Shown here: positions 46,420 through 58,180 of the stretch, in pieces
Numbering within the stretch: position 1 is the first letter of the stretch
Layout of the letters: each line of letters opens with the position of its first letter
Origin: Rhodotorula mucilaginosa
Taxonomy: Eukaryota > Basidiomycota > Microbotryomycetes > Sporidiobolales > Sporidiobolaceae
Reading direction: 5' to 3'
Assembly: GCA_034406715.1 (NCBI GenBank)
Contig: CP137871.1
Span: 434,001-498,000, forward strand
DNA length: 64,000 nucleotides
Made by a program: the position numbers and the translations under genes
Notes under the pieces: generated by a model
Told to the model about the DNA's origin: nothing
Seen by the model: only the letters and a program-made list of their open reading frames with translations
The model's database searches: none

Positions 46420-48603
46420 ATGGACAGCGACGGTAGCAACGGCCTCGCGCAGCCTGCGCCCGTCAAGCACGCCCGCGGGAGGGACGCCTCGTCTCTCCCT
46501 TCGCCCCCACTCACCCCGCCGCCGACGCTGCGACCGGCGATGAACGACCTGCTCGAGCGTTCTGCCTCGCAGAGCAGTGCGGCGAATCGCGACGAGGCTC
46601 GAGTCGCGCATGCAGTCAAGTCGGCCAAGTGGGACATGCGGATCAAGGAACTCAGCTGTGAGCAGTCCTGAATGGAGCTCTCCTGCGATCGACGACACTG
46701 ACACGGAATTTCCGTCTCTCTGGCAGGTCATATCTCGCTCGTCATAGCAGGCTGGGGAGATGCCTCCGCCGGACCGTTGATCCCGTACATGCAAGGTGCG
46801 CCCGCCGACCATTGCATCGCCGCGCCCGCCTCATCACCTTAGGCGCTCGCATGTTGGCTGCAACAGGCTGACGGAATCATTCAAATTACAGCGCACTACA
46901 AGATCTCCTACACGGTCGTCTCGATGCTCTTTGTCGGACAAGCGGCGGGCTTCTTCGTCGCTGCGCTCGCAAATTCGTGGCTCACTCACCGCTTCGGTCT
47001 CGTACGTCCCCGCCCAGACGGCTCACCCGTTTCCCGCATGACCATACTCATTCCGCATATATGTGCAGGGCAAAGTGATCGTGATCGGCGCGGCGCTCCA
47101 GGCGTTTGCCTATGCTCTTTTGATCCCAGCTTTCCCCTTCCCTGCGTTCCCCGTCATCTACGCCATCGGCGGCTTCGGCATGGCCTTACAAGACGCTCAA
47201 GCCAACGTGTACATTGCTGGTCAGCCTAATGCCGAGGTCAAGCTGGGCTATCTGCACGCTTCGTGAGTCGTGAAAGAAAGACAGGCAAGAGATGCAGTCC
47301 GCTGATGACCTTCTCCTCTCGCGCAGGTATGGCCTCGGCGCTGCCGTGGTACCGCTCGCCGCGACCGCCTTTGCCTCTTCGGGCATCCTATTTGCTCGTT
47401 TCTACAGTATCTCGTGCGGTCTCGCTCTCGTCAACACCTCCCTCCTCCTCTACGGCTTCAAGTTCTCGTATGTCGTCGACGTCAGCGAGCCAGTCTCGGA
47501 AACCATCGAGGCTCCCGGTGTACCTCCCATCACCGTCATTGAAGGCGAGCGAACTGGCGAATCGATCGAGATGGACGAGCGTACCCAGCCGACAACGCCG
47601 ACCGAAAAGTGGGACCGCAGCGAGCTCGAGGCTGGCCGGATCGATAGCGAGGTGCTCGACACTCGTTTCAGCCCCGCTGCGCCGCGTCCAGTCAAGAAGA
47701 ACAACATCATGATCGACGCCCTCAAGACTCGCGCGACCGTCTTTGCGTCGCTGTTTGTCCTGCTCTAGTACGTACTCGTCCAGTGCTTCGACTTCGTCAG
47801 GAGGTATTGCTGACGGCCCTTGCACTCGCCTACAGCGTCGGATCCGAGGTCTCTATGGGTGAGTACCAAGCAGCTATGTGTCTTTCACCGTCTGAATCGC
47901 TGACAGCCTTCCGAACAGGCGGATGGATCGTCACTTTCCTGCTCGACAACCGCAACGGAGGAGCCGAGTGAGTGCGGTACACCCGATGTCACGACGCCAA
48001 ACTGCTGACGAGCTCTCCCTCTCTGTATTTCGTCAGCGCTGGCTACGTCGCGACTGGGTAGGTTCTTCGGCCTAGCAGGGGGGGTCTTTACCCGCAGCGC
48101 TGACGACTGATCACACAGATTCTGGTTCGGCTTGATGGTCGGTCGCATTATCGCCAACCCGCTGACGATCCGCATCGGCGAGAAACGAGCGCTATACTGC
48201 TATCTGACAATCGCTTTGGCGTTGGAGGTGAGCGCTGCGCCCCTTATCAACAGCTGGTCGAACAAGCTCACTCCCCCTCTCCTGTACACAGTTCGCGATC
48301 TGGTTCGCCGACTCGCTCGTCGGGAACGCCGTCGTGGTCGCTCTCATCGGTGTCTTGATCGGACCGTGCTACCCCGTCGCCATCAGCGTCTTGACCAAAG
48401 TTATCCCGCGCCGTCTGCACGCCACTTCGATCGGGTTCTGCGCCAGCTTTGGACAGATCGGAGCGGCCGTTTTCCCGTTCGCTGTAGGGGCTCTTGCCCA
48501 GCAGTTCTCGCCGGCTGCGCTCCAGCCGGTCATGATCGTCCTGTTTGCGATCCAGATGGCGCTTTGGTTCCTCGTCCCGGCGCCGCCACAAAAGAAGGAT
48601 TAG
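46420..48603 (+). CDS. Major facilitator superfamily transporter
   Basis: The ATG at 46420 starts MDSDGSNGLAQPAPVKHARG, a cytosolic Ser/Pro-rich tail. Twelve likely membrane helices are distributed over many exons: HISLVIAGWGDASAGPLIPY, VVSMLFVGQAAGFFVAALAN, VIVIGAALQAFAYALLIPAF, VIYAIGGFGMALQDAQANVY, YGLGAAVVPLAATAFA and others. A central acidic/Ser/Pro loop (about 100 residues) separates the halves. The second half has GFWFGLMVGRIIANPLTIRI, VVVALIGVLIGPCYPVAISV and FCASFGQIGAAVFPFAVGAL. The helix 1 GDAS..PLIPY and the GQ(A)NxY and GRI patterns fit fungal Bsc6-like/FHS-type MFS proteins. The substrate is unknown. It is intact, ending PPQKKD at 48603, and faces the DDHD gene tail to tail. Confidence 0.88.
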
Positions 48604-48739
48604 ACGTTTTTGTGGTGATTATAGACACTTCTTCCTGTAACCGCAATCCGAAGCGGCTTTCCCAGCTCTCCTGGCCATTCAACGCGAGACGAGCCAACCT
48701 GACGATGGGAAGCGGGTGATACACCGCGACGAAAGAAGC

Positions 48740-51700
48740 CTACGAATCCTCGGTCTCGTCTTCCTCCTCGATGCCGACTTCTTCGCGTCCCGTCTTTTCG
48801 AGGTGCGACTCGTCGGCGAAGAGTTGCGTCAGCACAAAGGTGCTGAATCGAGGGTCCGCCTATCGGGAGATCAAACGGGTTTTTGTCAGCACAATCTATC
48901 CGCGAGCAAACGCGATCTGAAGGAGGAAGGAAGAACCGACCCAGTAGTCCTGGTGGGCTGTCAAGGCGTCGAGGTACTGGTTGATGCCGTCCGAGGGCAA
49001 GAAATAGTCGATGCACCCGCTCGGGTTGAGGGCCTTCATTCGTTTCTCGGCTCGCTCGACCCACTCGTTATCCGAAGTGCCTTTACCAAAGCGAGGCCGT
49101 TCCGACGGCATCCGCTTCATGGCTCCGACGGGCCGAGTTTTCGGTCGGGCCGACTTGGCTTCCGCCTGCTCGTCGGCCTGCTTGTCGGCTTGCTCCTTGG
49201 CCTCTTCTCCCGTCTGTTTGGCCTCCCCTGCGGTACCTCCGCCGCCGCCCCAGAGACTCGACATGTCAAAGATTCGCGAGACGCGGTGGTACGCATCAGA
49301 CAGGTTCTGCAACAAGGTTTGGTTCGTGGACGGGATCGGGACCGGTTTGATGAGCTTGGAGTAGCGCGCGTCGACCGCGGCGTTGAGGGCGAAAGCGACC
49401 GGATCTGCCGCAGCGTAGACTGCAGTCTCGCATTGTCAGGGTCTGGGAGCAGGAGAGCTTGTTTGAAGACGGGGAACTCACCATTGTAGACCGTGTCGCA
49501 AGCGAGGCAACCATAACGACCGGCTCGATCGAGCGCAATGTCCCGGCCAACGTTCTTGGTCCGCTCCCGGCCCTTGCGCGCAATGAGCTGACCCTTGCCG
49601 AGGTGCAGGAAGAAGGCAAGCGGGCTCCCGACGAGGATGAGCACGCGCGTGTCGAAAGCAAACGTGAGCCCTTCTTGCATCTGCGAATTCGCCCGCTCTG
49701 GTGTTGCGCGAGGACCGGGCGTCCGAGCCGAGAGTTCTGGCTGCTTGACAAAGGTGGGCTGGCTCGAGAGGATGTCGGCGGCCATGACGGAACCGAGCGA
49801 GTGGGCGATGATCGAGACTTTGCCTCCCTTGGCCTCAAAGTCGGGGTTACGGCGGGAGAAGAGCGTATAGATCCGGTTGCACTCGCGCTGGCGGGGAGAG
49901 CGCAAGTCAGCCTTTGCAATTCGAATAATTGTGCGAACGGACTCACAACGACCGATTTCAGCATCTTGGTCTTGTGGCTCGGCGAGAGGTAGAACGGCAC
50001 GTCGAGGACGAGTCCCGAGACGACTTGGCGCAAGAACGGGATACTGTTCGGCACCTCGATGTCGGCCAGACTGAACCTATTGGCGAGGTGCTCGTCGGCG
50101 GCGTCGGCCGACTCGTCGACTTCATCAAAGTCGAGTTCGGCGCGCCACAAGACGGGAATGAACTGGGCGCGCTTGCCGTTCAAGAGTGGGGAGAGGGTCG
50201 GCGAGGTCGAGAGGGTCGTGCAGGCGGAACGGAAAGCATTGCACGCGTAGACGAACGAGAACGAGTCGTACGTGCCGGCGAGCCCTTGCCCGATCCCGTG
50301 GATGACGAGGACGAGCTCGTCCGGCGTGCCGATCTCCTCTCGCCGGAGCTGAACCGCCTCCTGCGTCTCGTTGGGAAGGGCACCCGTCGTCGGCGGCAGG
50401 GCGCCTTTACCATCCGGCGCAGGGCCGGGCTGCTCAGACGGTACCGGTGCGCCGACGATCCGGTTCCTGATGCTGGCAAACAAGCCGGGACCGGGCGACT
50501 CGGATCGGGTCTTGCTCGAGCTCCGCTCACCGGTGGAGCCGTCCGATACGTTACGCCGATGAGACTTCTCTGGGCTCGTCGCGCCCGTTGTCGCATCTTT
50601 CTCGGGGACTGGTGGCGAAGTCTTTGCCGGCAATGCTGGTTCAGCCGGCTCGGACTGACTTGGCTTGGCCGCCGCCGCTGCCGCCGTCTTTTTGGGCGTT
50701 TTCTCTGCGAGGTACTCTCGGAGGGCGTCCCACCCTGCAATTGAGATCGCAAGTCGTCAGTGCCAGGAGTTGGGAGTCCGAAGAGCGACAGCGAGGCGCA
50801 CCTCGAAGGACGACTTGTCCGCCTCCCAAGCTCTTCCCGCTGCTCAAGAACGCCTTGGAGACGCTCGCCATCATCCCCTTCGAGTAGACCCTCCCCTTGC
50901 CCTCGTTCTCAAAGATGACTTCGATGCCGAGGTTGTCTTCGGTTCCAGCTTCGTTCAGGACTCCGAGCGCGACCGAGAGGCGTTGCTGAGCCTCTTTGCC
51001 GCCCCGGAGTGCTGAACCGAGTTCCGCCGCATACGATTCGTCCCAGGGTCGGATCGAGTTGTAAGCTTTATCGAGCGCAGCGGACAGGGACGGATCGACG
51101 GGGTACGGCTTGATGAGGTGCGAGGGGAGAGAAGCGGCGTTGGGTGGAGGGGAAGGCGGCGCGTAGAACCAGTGACAGAGGAGGACGCGGACGGGAGTTC
51201 CCGTCCAGAAGGCAGGGTAGAGGACGTGATGCAGGAGCGAGACGGTGAACAAGTTGTCGAGTCCGACGGGGACGAGGTACGGCGAGTCGCCCGGATCTGC
51301 CTCGTCCTCGTTCACGCGCCGGATCCCACCTTCACCCTTGACCGTCTCTTTTCCCCTTTTCTGATCCCGTCTCTGCTGCGCCTCAGTATCGGTCTGGAGA
51401 GCCCGCCACGCCGCCTGAAGACGCTGTTCTTCTTCGTCGGAAAAGGCGCGCCATTCCGAGTTGGCGATCGGTTTGTTGCGCTTTTCGGAATTTGGCAACG
51501 CAGCGGAAGGGGCTTCAAGGTCGCTGAGAGGAGGGCCACCATGGAGGAAGCGGGCTTGCGGCTCGGGAGCCGGAGACGGATCCTGCGAGAGGACGGCGGC
51601 GAGTTGCGACGGCGACAACTGTCTCCCGCGAGTCCTAGCCTCGTTCGCCTGGGCCCTCTCGGCAAGACGAGCCTGCAGTTGTTCGGAAGAGATCGGTTCG

Positions 51701-51921
51701 GAGGCTGCTTCGCTGATCTCCTTGGAGAGGGCTGCGAGGCCATGACCGCTCGAGGAGGAGGAGGAAGAGCCGGCGGCGGCGGCGAGGCGGGGCGAGTTGA
51801 GCGGACTGAGGTAGCCGAGCGCTTCCGAAGGGGTCAGGAGGTGATCGCTCCCGACGCCTCGCAGGCTGTGGTCATCGCTGCCGGGGATGCCGAACGAGAA
51901 GTAGTCGCGAGCGGGCGGCAT
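48740..51921 (-). CDS. DDHD-domain phospholipase A1 (phosphatidic-acid-preferring type)
   Basis: The family (human DDHD1/2, yeast YOR022C) consists of cytosolic or mitochondrial serine lipases cleaving phosphatidic acid and related lipids. The first ATG is at 51921 (MPPARDYFSFGIPGSDDHSL); the longer frame upstream has only a GTG start. WRAFSDEEEQRLQAAWRALQ and DNLFTVSLLHHVLYPAFWTG then TPVRVLLCHWFY form the N-terminal lipid-recognition part. After a linker comes LVLVIHGIGQGLAG, then FIPVLWRAELDF, and then the Ser-nucleophile elbow VSIIAHSLGSVMAADILSSQ. The DDHD part has LILVGSPLAFFLHL, DPVAFALNAAVDARY and CIDYFLPSDGINQYLDALTA HQDYW, with acidic and His residues at expected places. The C-terminus is acidic, ending at 48740. 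Several introns are present. It looks intact and is roughly 950-1,000 residues. Confidence 0.9.
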
Positions 51922-52619
51922 GGCGGGCGAGTCGGTCCGGACGGTGTGTGTACGCGGTCGCAGGAGGTTGCAGATTGGGAGTGAGGCCTCAAGAGCTTCT
52001 CGCGTGTCTTGCTCGTCGCCTCTGCAAGGCGTCTCGAGACGTGTAGCTGCGTCGCAAGCGAGCCAGGCGTTGATCGAGATGACGGAGGCGGCGATCACTT
52101 GCAGTTGCGGGCGCGACGCTGACGGAGCAGGGCAGCGGGGCGAGTGTAGCGTACGCACACGTGCTGAGCTCCTGCAGGTGGCGCAAGACTCGGCGCGACA
52201 GGACGAGAGAACGAGGAACCGAAGCTGGCAGAGACACTTTCACGCGCGACCTCTCGACGACTGCGGGAAAAGTCTATCGACTCTGTTACAGGCAGATCTG
52301 ATACAAGGAAGGCGGGCTACAATTGATGGATGAACCCCTCTTTGCTGCATCATCCAACTCCGAGCCGACGTTTCTCGTCGCAAGAGGTGACGCGCGAGAC
52401 GGTGGCTGGCCAACCATGTCGATAGGGCCAGTCCGTCTTCGAGCGCGGGCGAGTCCGGCTCACACGCAGTCGTGGTGTAGGTGAAGATCTGGAAGTGACT
52501 TGTCGAGGGTGGACCGTGGCAGCGTGATCTTGCTCCCTGAGATGGCGTTCCCTGAGATGGCGGTGGCGCGGCGCGCAAACGTAGGGCGCTTCTCGGACAG
52601 CGCAGGCGTGTCTTATTTC
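51922..52619. other. intergenic region
   Basis: These 698 bp lie upstream of the DDHD gene and downstream of the UXT-like gene. The DDHD frame stays open upstream of its ATG for about 79 codons without another ATG, which I treat as fortuitous in GC-rich DNA. The near-tandem words CCCTGAGATGGCGTTCCCTGA at 52540-52560 are a small direct repeat. Confidence 0.45.
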
Positions 52620-53246
52620 TCAGACTGCCACGGTCGCACTCGCATGGTCGGGGACTTCGAACGCCGCTTTGAGCGCTTTTGATACCTGCGCATGTAGGGT
52701 ATCAGTTCCGATCCAAGGCGGACGATGATGGGACAACGTGGGGAGATTGCACGCACCCTCTCGTGTTCTGCTTCAGCTTGCGCGAGTGGTTTCTCCAACG
52801 CCTCGAGACGTTCTGTGCGCTGACGAAGTCAGTCGGCGACCTCGAACCGGAGTTGAACTGCCCGCTCACTTTGCAGGATTCGTCGTTTCTTTTCGACAAA
52901 GTCGCGAGCTTCCTCGATCGGCAGATCGAGAAAGAGGTCGTGCAAGCCTGCCGAGACCACAATCCGGCTCGTGTCGTGTCTTTTTGCCAGGTTGCAAAGC
53001 GAGTCAGTTGAGTGTCTCGACGAAAAAGGGAGAGGGGTTGTGGCCGACTCACACGACTCCCTCGACGGTGAAGCCCATGCCGATATTGACGGGCAAGTCC
53101 ATCCTGCCATTCCCTTGAGCGCGAGCAGCTAGACAGGCGTCGAGTCGCGCGAGCAGGTCATCATGGAGGGCGAGGTCCGAGTCGAGCGAGGATTTCCGCC
53201 GTCGCAACGCCTCGAGGGAAGCGGGTAATTGAGAGAGCGCGTCCAT
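52620..53246 (-). CDS. UXT-like prefoldin alpha-family protein
   Basis: UXT/ART-27 is a prefoldin-like subunit of the URI/R2TP chaperone complex. The ATG at 53246 gives MDALSQLPASLEALRRRKSS. The helix L-D-S-D-L-A-L-H-D-D-L-L-A-R-L leads to LPVNIGMGFTVEGVV. An intron joins to HDTSRIVVSAGLHDLFLDLP and IEEARDFVEKKRRIL, which matches the UXT beta-hairpin signature (VD.G..FFV..VVPDTSRI.V..G..FF.E....EAL.FI..K). A third exon has RLEALEKPLAQAEAEHER, and the fourth has VSKALKAAFEVPDHASATVA, ending at 52620. The coiled-coil helices, hairpin and size (about 135-145 residues) fit the family. The last exon junction was chosen by phase; an alternative frame gives a basic tail. Confidence 0.8.
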
Positions 53247-53784
53247 AACGTCGTCCGAGATGGTTAGTTCTTATTGAAGCTCTCGTCTTGGCTGGACTGG
53301 CGAATTTCGGAGGACAAGTGGTCGGTTCAAAGTCAAAAGAGCTGTGCCTTCATCTCCTCCTGCTCACTCGCAGTCGCTGTGCAGGCACGTTAGCAGCTAC
53401 AGGAACCTAGTTGAAGCAGTTCCGCCTGCTCCGAAGACCGTCGCTCAGTCCGACCGCTTCCCTCTTTCTCCTCTCCCGGCACAATCGACTCTCCGCTCGA
53501 CGTCGAGTCGAGGTCATCTCGGCGAGCAGGCTCAAAGGCAGCGCGCTCGAGATCTAACGGGCGAGTACTGTAACTCGTATTCAAGAGCATCCAGTGAGTC
53601 CAAGTCTCCGTCGCCGCTGCTGTGGCTGCCGATGATGCGTGTGATCGAACAAGGGCAGCACACACCCGCGCGCCCGTCTAGTGTGCAGGGCGCATACGCC
53701 TGTAAAACTGACTCCTCCATATCCACCAGAGCCTCCCTCAAAAAGCCTGCTGGAGCGGCTAGTCGAGTGTGGACGACGACCACA
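53247..53784. promoter_or_regulatory. divergent promoter region UXT-like / SYS1
   Basis: This 538 bp region separates divergent genes. A frame open across 53344-53900 overlaps the SYS1 first exon but is not needed to explain that protein. No repeat or RNA gene was seen. Confidence 0.4.
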
Positions 53785-54793
53785 ATGCCTCCTGCAGCGA
53801 GGCTCACATTCCCGTCGGTCTTGCGAACGCCGAGCATATCTATAACGACCAGCGCACCACCGCAGAGGTTCCGCGTACAAGGGTGGGATCCCGTCTTGAT
53901 CATCTCGCAGGTGCGCCCCTCTCCCCACCCCCTTTCTCTCGCGGAGGAGGGAACAAGTTCCTCAATTCTGACAAAGTCTCCTTACTGGCAGATCGTCGCC
54001 CTCCAAGCGCTGCACTACCTCTTTCTCTCGCTCGTACTCCCTCCAATCTTGAGCGTCTTCTGCACCACCCCCTCCTTGGACTATGAAGGCGGCTCGACCT
54101 CGATCGCGCTCGCGATGGACTGGCGAGCCTTCACCGGCCGGACCGTCTCGGGCCTGCCAGCGCGGAACTACCTCGATGCCGGGTTGGCGTCCCTACACGC
54201 TGCGAATGCGACGTTGCCGGATGGGCTTGATCAGCAGGGGTTGTCGAGAGGGGTCGTGAGACTCGTGCAGAAGGATGCGATGCGAGGGTGGGCTGTCGCG
54301 TTCGGCTGGATCGTCGCGTCCATGGCCGAGTGAGTATACCCGTCGTGCTCACTGCCCGCTGATGTCCGAGAACTAATTGTTTCTTCGACGTTCCCGCAGC
54401 GTGTTTTCGTTGTATCACATCGTCCGCCGCCCGACTCACATCCTCGACTTTTCGCTCACCCTCGTCTTTATCCACCTGATCCTCACCATCTACTACTCTT
54501 CCTCGTTCCCGACCTCGATCTTTTTCTGGCTCGTCGTCGCCGGCTCGTCGGTCGCGCAGATCGTCATCGCCGAACAGCTCTGCGTCCGGAGAGAGATGCG
54601 CGACGGTTTCACCCTGAACGACATGACGCCGTACCTCGGGGGTCCGACTAGCCACGGCGCGAACGGGTCGACCCACTCGCCTCCGGGAGGAGAAGAGGGA
54701 CACGAGATGAGCCCGGTGCAGGACCGCGAGGGCGGCAAGAACGGCGGCGGCGAGGGTTACTCGAGAATACCGGCCTCGGAGAGTCTGGCGTGA
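53785..54793 (+). CDS. SYS1: Golgi membrane protein Sys1
   Basis: Sys1 is a four-helix trans-Golgi protein that recruits the Arl3/ARFRP1 GTPase. The ATG at 53785 gives MPPAARLTFPSVLRTPSISI, and FRVQGWDPVLIISQ then, after an intron, IVALQALHYLFLSLVLPPIL is the Sys1 N-terminal signature (WDP..I..QI..LQ..YY). After a luminal loop, WAVAFGWIVASMAD joins across a second intron to VFSLYHIVRRPTHILDFSLT. LVFIHLILTIYYSSSFPTSI then FFWLVVAGSSVAQIVIAEQL and CVRREM are the conserved C-terminal part. The luminal loop between helices 1 and 2 is about 60 residues longer than in yeast Sys1. The C-terminal tail is Gly/Glu-rich. About 265 residues. Confidence 0.9.
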
Positions 54794-55109
54794 GAAGTGC
54801 TCGCTCCTGCAATTTACGTGTTGTACTAGCTTGTCGGTGTATGTGCGTGTATTAAACACGCGGTAAAGAGGCCCGTTTGTTGTCCAGTCAGCGCCGATGT
54901 CAACGGCGTCGCTCGCCTGCTCGCGATGTCAACCTCCTCCGTCACGCTCTTCTCCTCTCGTAACGTCCACAGCCGTAGGCAGCGCTCGGCGTATTCGAGC
55001 ACTCACAGCTGTGCTCAGTGTACACACTCGCAGCACGCGTTATCGCTTTCGACGCGGAGCGTGAGCAGAAGGAGCGGTGCGGTGCTCAGTCAACAACGGA
55101 GCGCCCGCG
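54794..55109. promoter_or_regulatory. spacer upstream of pol kappa gene
   Basis: This 316 bp region contains the SYS1 3' end and the promoter of the polymerase gene. ATTAAACACGCGGTAAAGAG near 54850 is AT-richer than its surroundings and may mark the SYS1 polyadenylation region. No gene is supported here. Confidence 0.4.
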
Positions 55110-57947
55110 ATGAGCGCCGCGGACGCCAGTCGCGCGCGCACGAGGTCGCCCCGAGTCAAGTCGAGGTCTCCTAGCGCGACGGCATGGACGCTCGGCGGTG
55201 CGAGAGCGACGACGACGACGACGGCGCATCACCACGAGTCGGTCCCGATCAAGGAGAGCAAGCGGTTCGAGGTCCCGAGCGAGACGTTGATGAAGCGCAT
55301 GGGGGGTCCTAGCGACGGCAAGGCCGGCTTGGCCGGTGGCTTCCGCACCGAGGAGGAGATCAACCAAATCCTGTATGAGGGATCGAAAGGTATGTCGTTG
55401 CTCGCTGTCGGATCCGCACCCATCTCATGCTGATTCCGTACATTGCTGTTACCGCCAGGCTCAAAGTTCCTTGGTAGGCTGCTCCGGCTCGGTGCGAAGG
55501 GATGGCGACCTCCTCAGACCTTGTAACTGATCAAGGCCTTCCTCTCCGACGTTTCGCAGAGGATCAGAAGCGCAGGGACAAAGATACGCAGGTCAAAGTT
55601 GACAAACTACGCGACATCCTGGCGAAGAAGCTCCTCGAGGCGCGCGGCGACGAGGAAGCCTGTGCCGATGCGATCCTGGCCCAGCTCGAAGAGACGCGCG
55701 ACCTCAGCCGCGTAATCACGCTCGTCGACGCCGACGCGTTCTACGCCGCCTGCCATCAGCTCGAAGACCCGTCTCTCGCGGGCACAGCGTTCGGCGTCGG
55801 AGGCGGCATGCTCACGACGGCCAGTTACGAAGGTGAGGAGGGCGCTCTCGTCCTCTTTGGTGACCATTGGCGGCTGACACGCCCGGAAACAGCGCGCAAG
55901 TATGGTTGCAGGAGCGCAATGCCCCTTTTCCTTGCCAAGTTACTCTGCCCCCACATCAAGAGCTTGTCCCTCAAGCCCGAGCTGTACACTCGGGCATCGA
56001 AGGCAATCTTTGGCATCCTCGAAAAGTACGGTCAGATCGCGCCGGCCAGTCTGGACGAGGCTTGTAAGCAGGTTTCGTTGCGTCTCGTGCGTCCATTCGT
56101 GGCTCACAAGAGCTAACGCGTGCTTGTGCGCGCCGGCCAGACGTGGACATGACCGACTACTGCGCCAACGAAGGCGTTACTCCGGCCGAGGCTGTCTCTC
56201 GCATGCGCGCCGAGGTCTTTGAGACGACGGGGTTGACCGTCTCTGCCGGCGTCTCGCCAAACAAGACGCTCTCGAAAATCGCGGCCGACATCAACAAGCC
56301 GAACGGGCAATTCGTCATCGACCCGACGGCGGAAGCGTGCCAGGCCTTCATCCGCGACCAGCCGCTGCGCAAGTGCTACGGCATCGGTCGCGTCACCGAG
56401 ATGCTCTTGAACGGGCTCGGACTCAAGACGGTCGGCGACATCTACAAGCACCGTCGTCGGTTGTACCTGATGCGGGACCACCTCCCGTTCCGTTGGCTCC
56501 TCAGCTTGTACCTCGGACTCGGCTCGAACAGCGTCAAGCGCGCCAAGCGCGGAGACCGCAAGTCGTACGGAGCCGAGAAGACTTTCCACCCGACGAGCGA
56601 CCGCACCGAGCTCGACAACATGATCAAGCGGATTGCCAAGTCGCTCGCGAAAGATGTCGCCCGCTCCGAATTCTCCGGACGGACCATCACCCTTTCGATC
56701 AAGCACGGTCAGTCCCGCTGGCGTCAAGAGAGTGCTGTCTGAGCTCAAGAGAGCTAATGGCGCCCTCGCAAACAAACAGACAATTTCCAGCGGGTCACTC
56801 GCGCCCACACGCCCGGCCGCAACATCTGGATCCATTCGTACCAAGACATGGTCAAGTACGGCTTGGAGCTGCTTCACAAAGAGATCGAAGAGCGCGCCGC
56901 CGCGATCAAGCGTGGCGAAAAGGTTCGGGGAGGGCAGAATCCCGTCCTGAAGGTCCGCTTGCTCGGCCTCCGTTTGACCAACTTGAGGGACGATCGCGAG
57001 GTTGCGAAAGGCAACAAGCTCGATGGCGTGAGTGCACCTCGATGGCGTATGTGCACTCCTTCGTTCCGAAGCTGGCCTGACGCACCCCTGACTCCGCCTA
57101 CAGTACGTCGTCAAACGCCCGGCGAAGCAGTCGAACGTCATCGACCTCTTGAGCGAGTCGGACGAAGATCCCGACATCCTGCACGATTCGGACGCGAGCG
57201 ACGCCGAATCTGAAGAAGGGGGCGACTTTGAGAAGCGCGCTGTCGACCGCCTCGTCGAGGAAGCGCAACTGCACGCCGAAGACGGCCACGACGTGCCCGA
57301 CTTGCCGAACGCGATCCCGTACCAGTACATCGGTGGCGGGATGTCGTACCGAGGCGGGTGGATCACCACTGGCGATGGCGAGGGCGAAGACGATCAGGAC
57401 AACATGCTCGAGAGCAAGACTCGCTCGCTTACGACGCAGAGCGCGCGCAACGCCGAGCTCGAAACCGGCTACGCTTCTTCGGACAGCAGCGAGACTCTCG
57501 CGGCGGCGGCGGAGGACGCCATTGGCGGAGGACGCAAGCGCAAGTCGCCTTCGTCGGTCGCACCAGCCGGACCGAGTCGCAAGAAAGTAAAAAAGACGGA
57601 ACTTTCGGCGCCGCCGAAACAGCCGACCGGTCTCCGCGAGCTCACTTGCCGTGAGTTGGCGCGTCTTGCTCGCACGTATACGTACGGTCATAGAAGAACT
57701 TGGCTCACGCTGACTGACTGATGTGTCCTCCCGATTCGCAGCGATCTGTAACCGGACGTGGCAGGGCAGCGAAGCGGCCATGAACGGTCACGTCGACAAG
57801 TGCTTGGCCGAGTCGGAGAAGCCCAAGAAGAGCAAGAAGAAGAAGCAGCTGAAGGCGCCGTTCCCGAAGAAGGCTGCTGCGCCGGGCAAGTCGCAGTCGT
57901 TCTTTGGGACGACGAGCAAGAGCAAGGCGTCGGCTGCTCGTCGGTGA
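55110..57947 (+). CDS. DNA polymerase kappa (DinB, Y-family translesion polymerase)
   Basis: Pol kappa bypasses bulky N2-guanine lesions in the nucleus. The ATG at 55110 starts MSAADASRARTRSPRVKSRS. The N-clasp (LAGGFRTEEEINQILYEGSK then GSKF..EDQKRRDKDTQVKV) is typical of eukaryotic DinB. Catalytic motifs: ITLVDADAFYAACHQLEDPS (metal-binding Asp), YEARKYGCRSAMPLFLAKLL, ASLDEA joined to YVDMTDYC (Asp-Glu pair), GVSPNKTLSKIAADINKPNG, KCYGIGRVTEMLLNGLGLKT and SYGAEKTFHPTSDRTELDNM. The little-finger domain ends near RLTNLRDD. The acidic linker holds NVIDLLSESDED, a possible SUMO/PCNA-type motif. One UBZ-type zinc finger, CPICNRTWQGSEAAMNGHVD KC, precedes a Lys-rich tail with QSFFGTTSK, resembling a PIP box. 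Human pol kappa has two UBZ fingers; here one is seen. About 750 residues. Confidence 0.93.
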
Positions 57948-58180
57948 GGTGGAGTGGTCGCTTCGCTTGGGACGGATCGCTTTCCGGTACATATAGCTTT
58001 TGCCATGCATGCATTCTACTGTTCATCCTGAGCTCGTGTTATATGAGAGACTCGAGACTCGGGGTGCGATCCCCGAGGCGATGAAAAGGCGCGCCGCACC
58101 ACCTCGTGCCGGGTTCGCCGGTCAGCTCTCTCGCTCTCTCGCTCTGACCACACGTCGACCTGTCGCGAGTAGAAACCACC

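Noticed and set aside
51922-52158. N-terminal extension of the DDHD phospholipase
   Set aside because: The upstream part begins with GTG and has no ATG, and its composition is not like the protein that follows.
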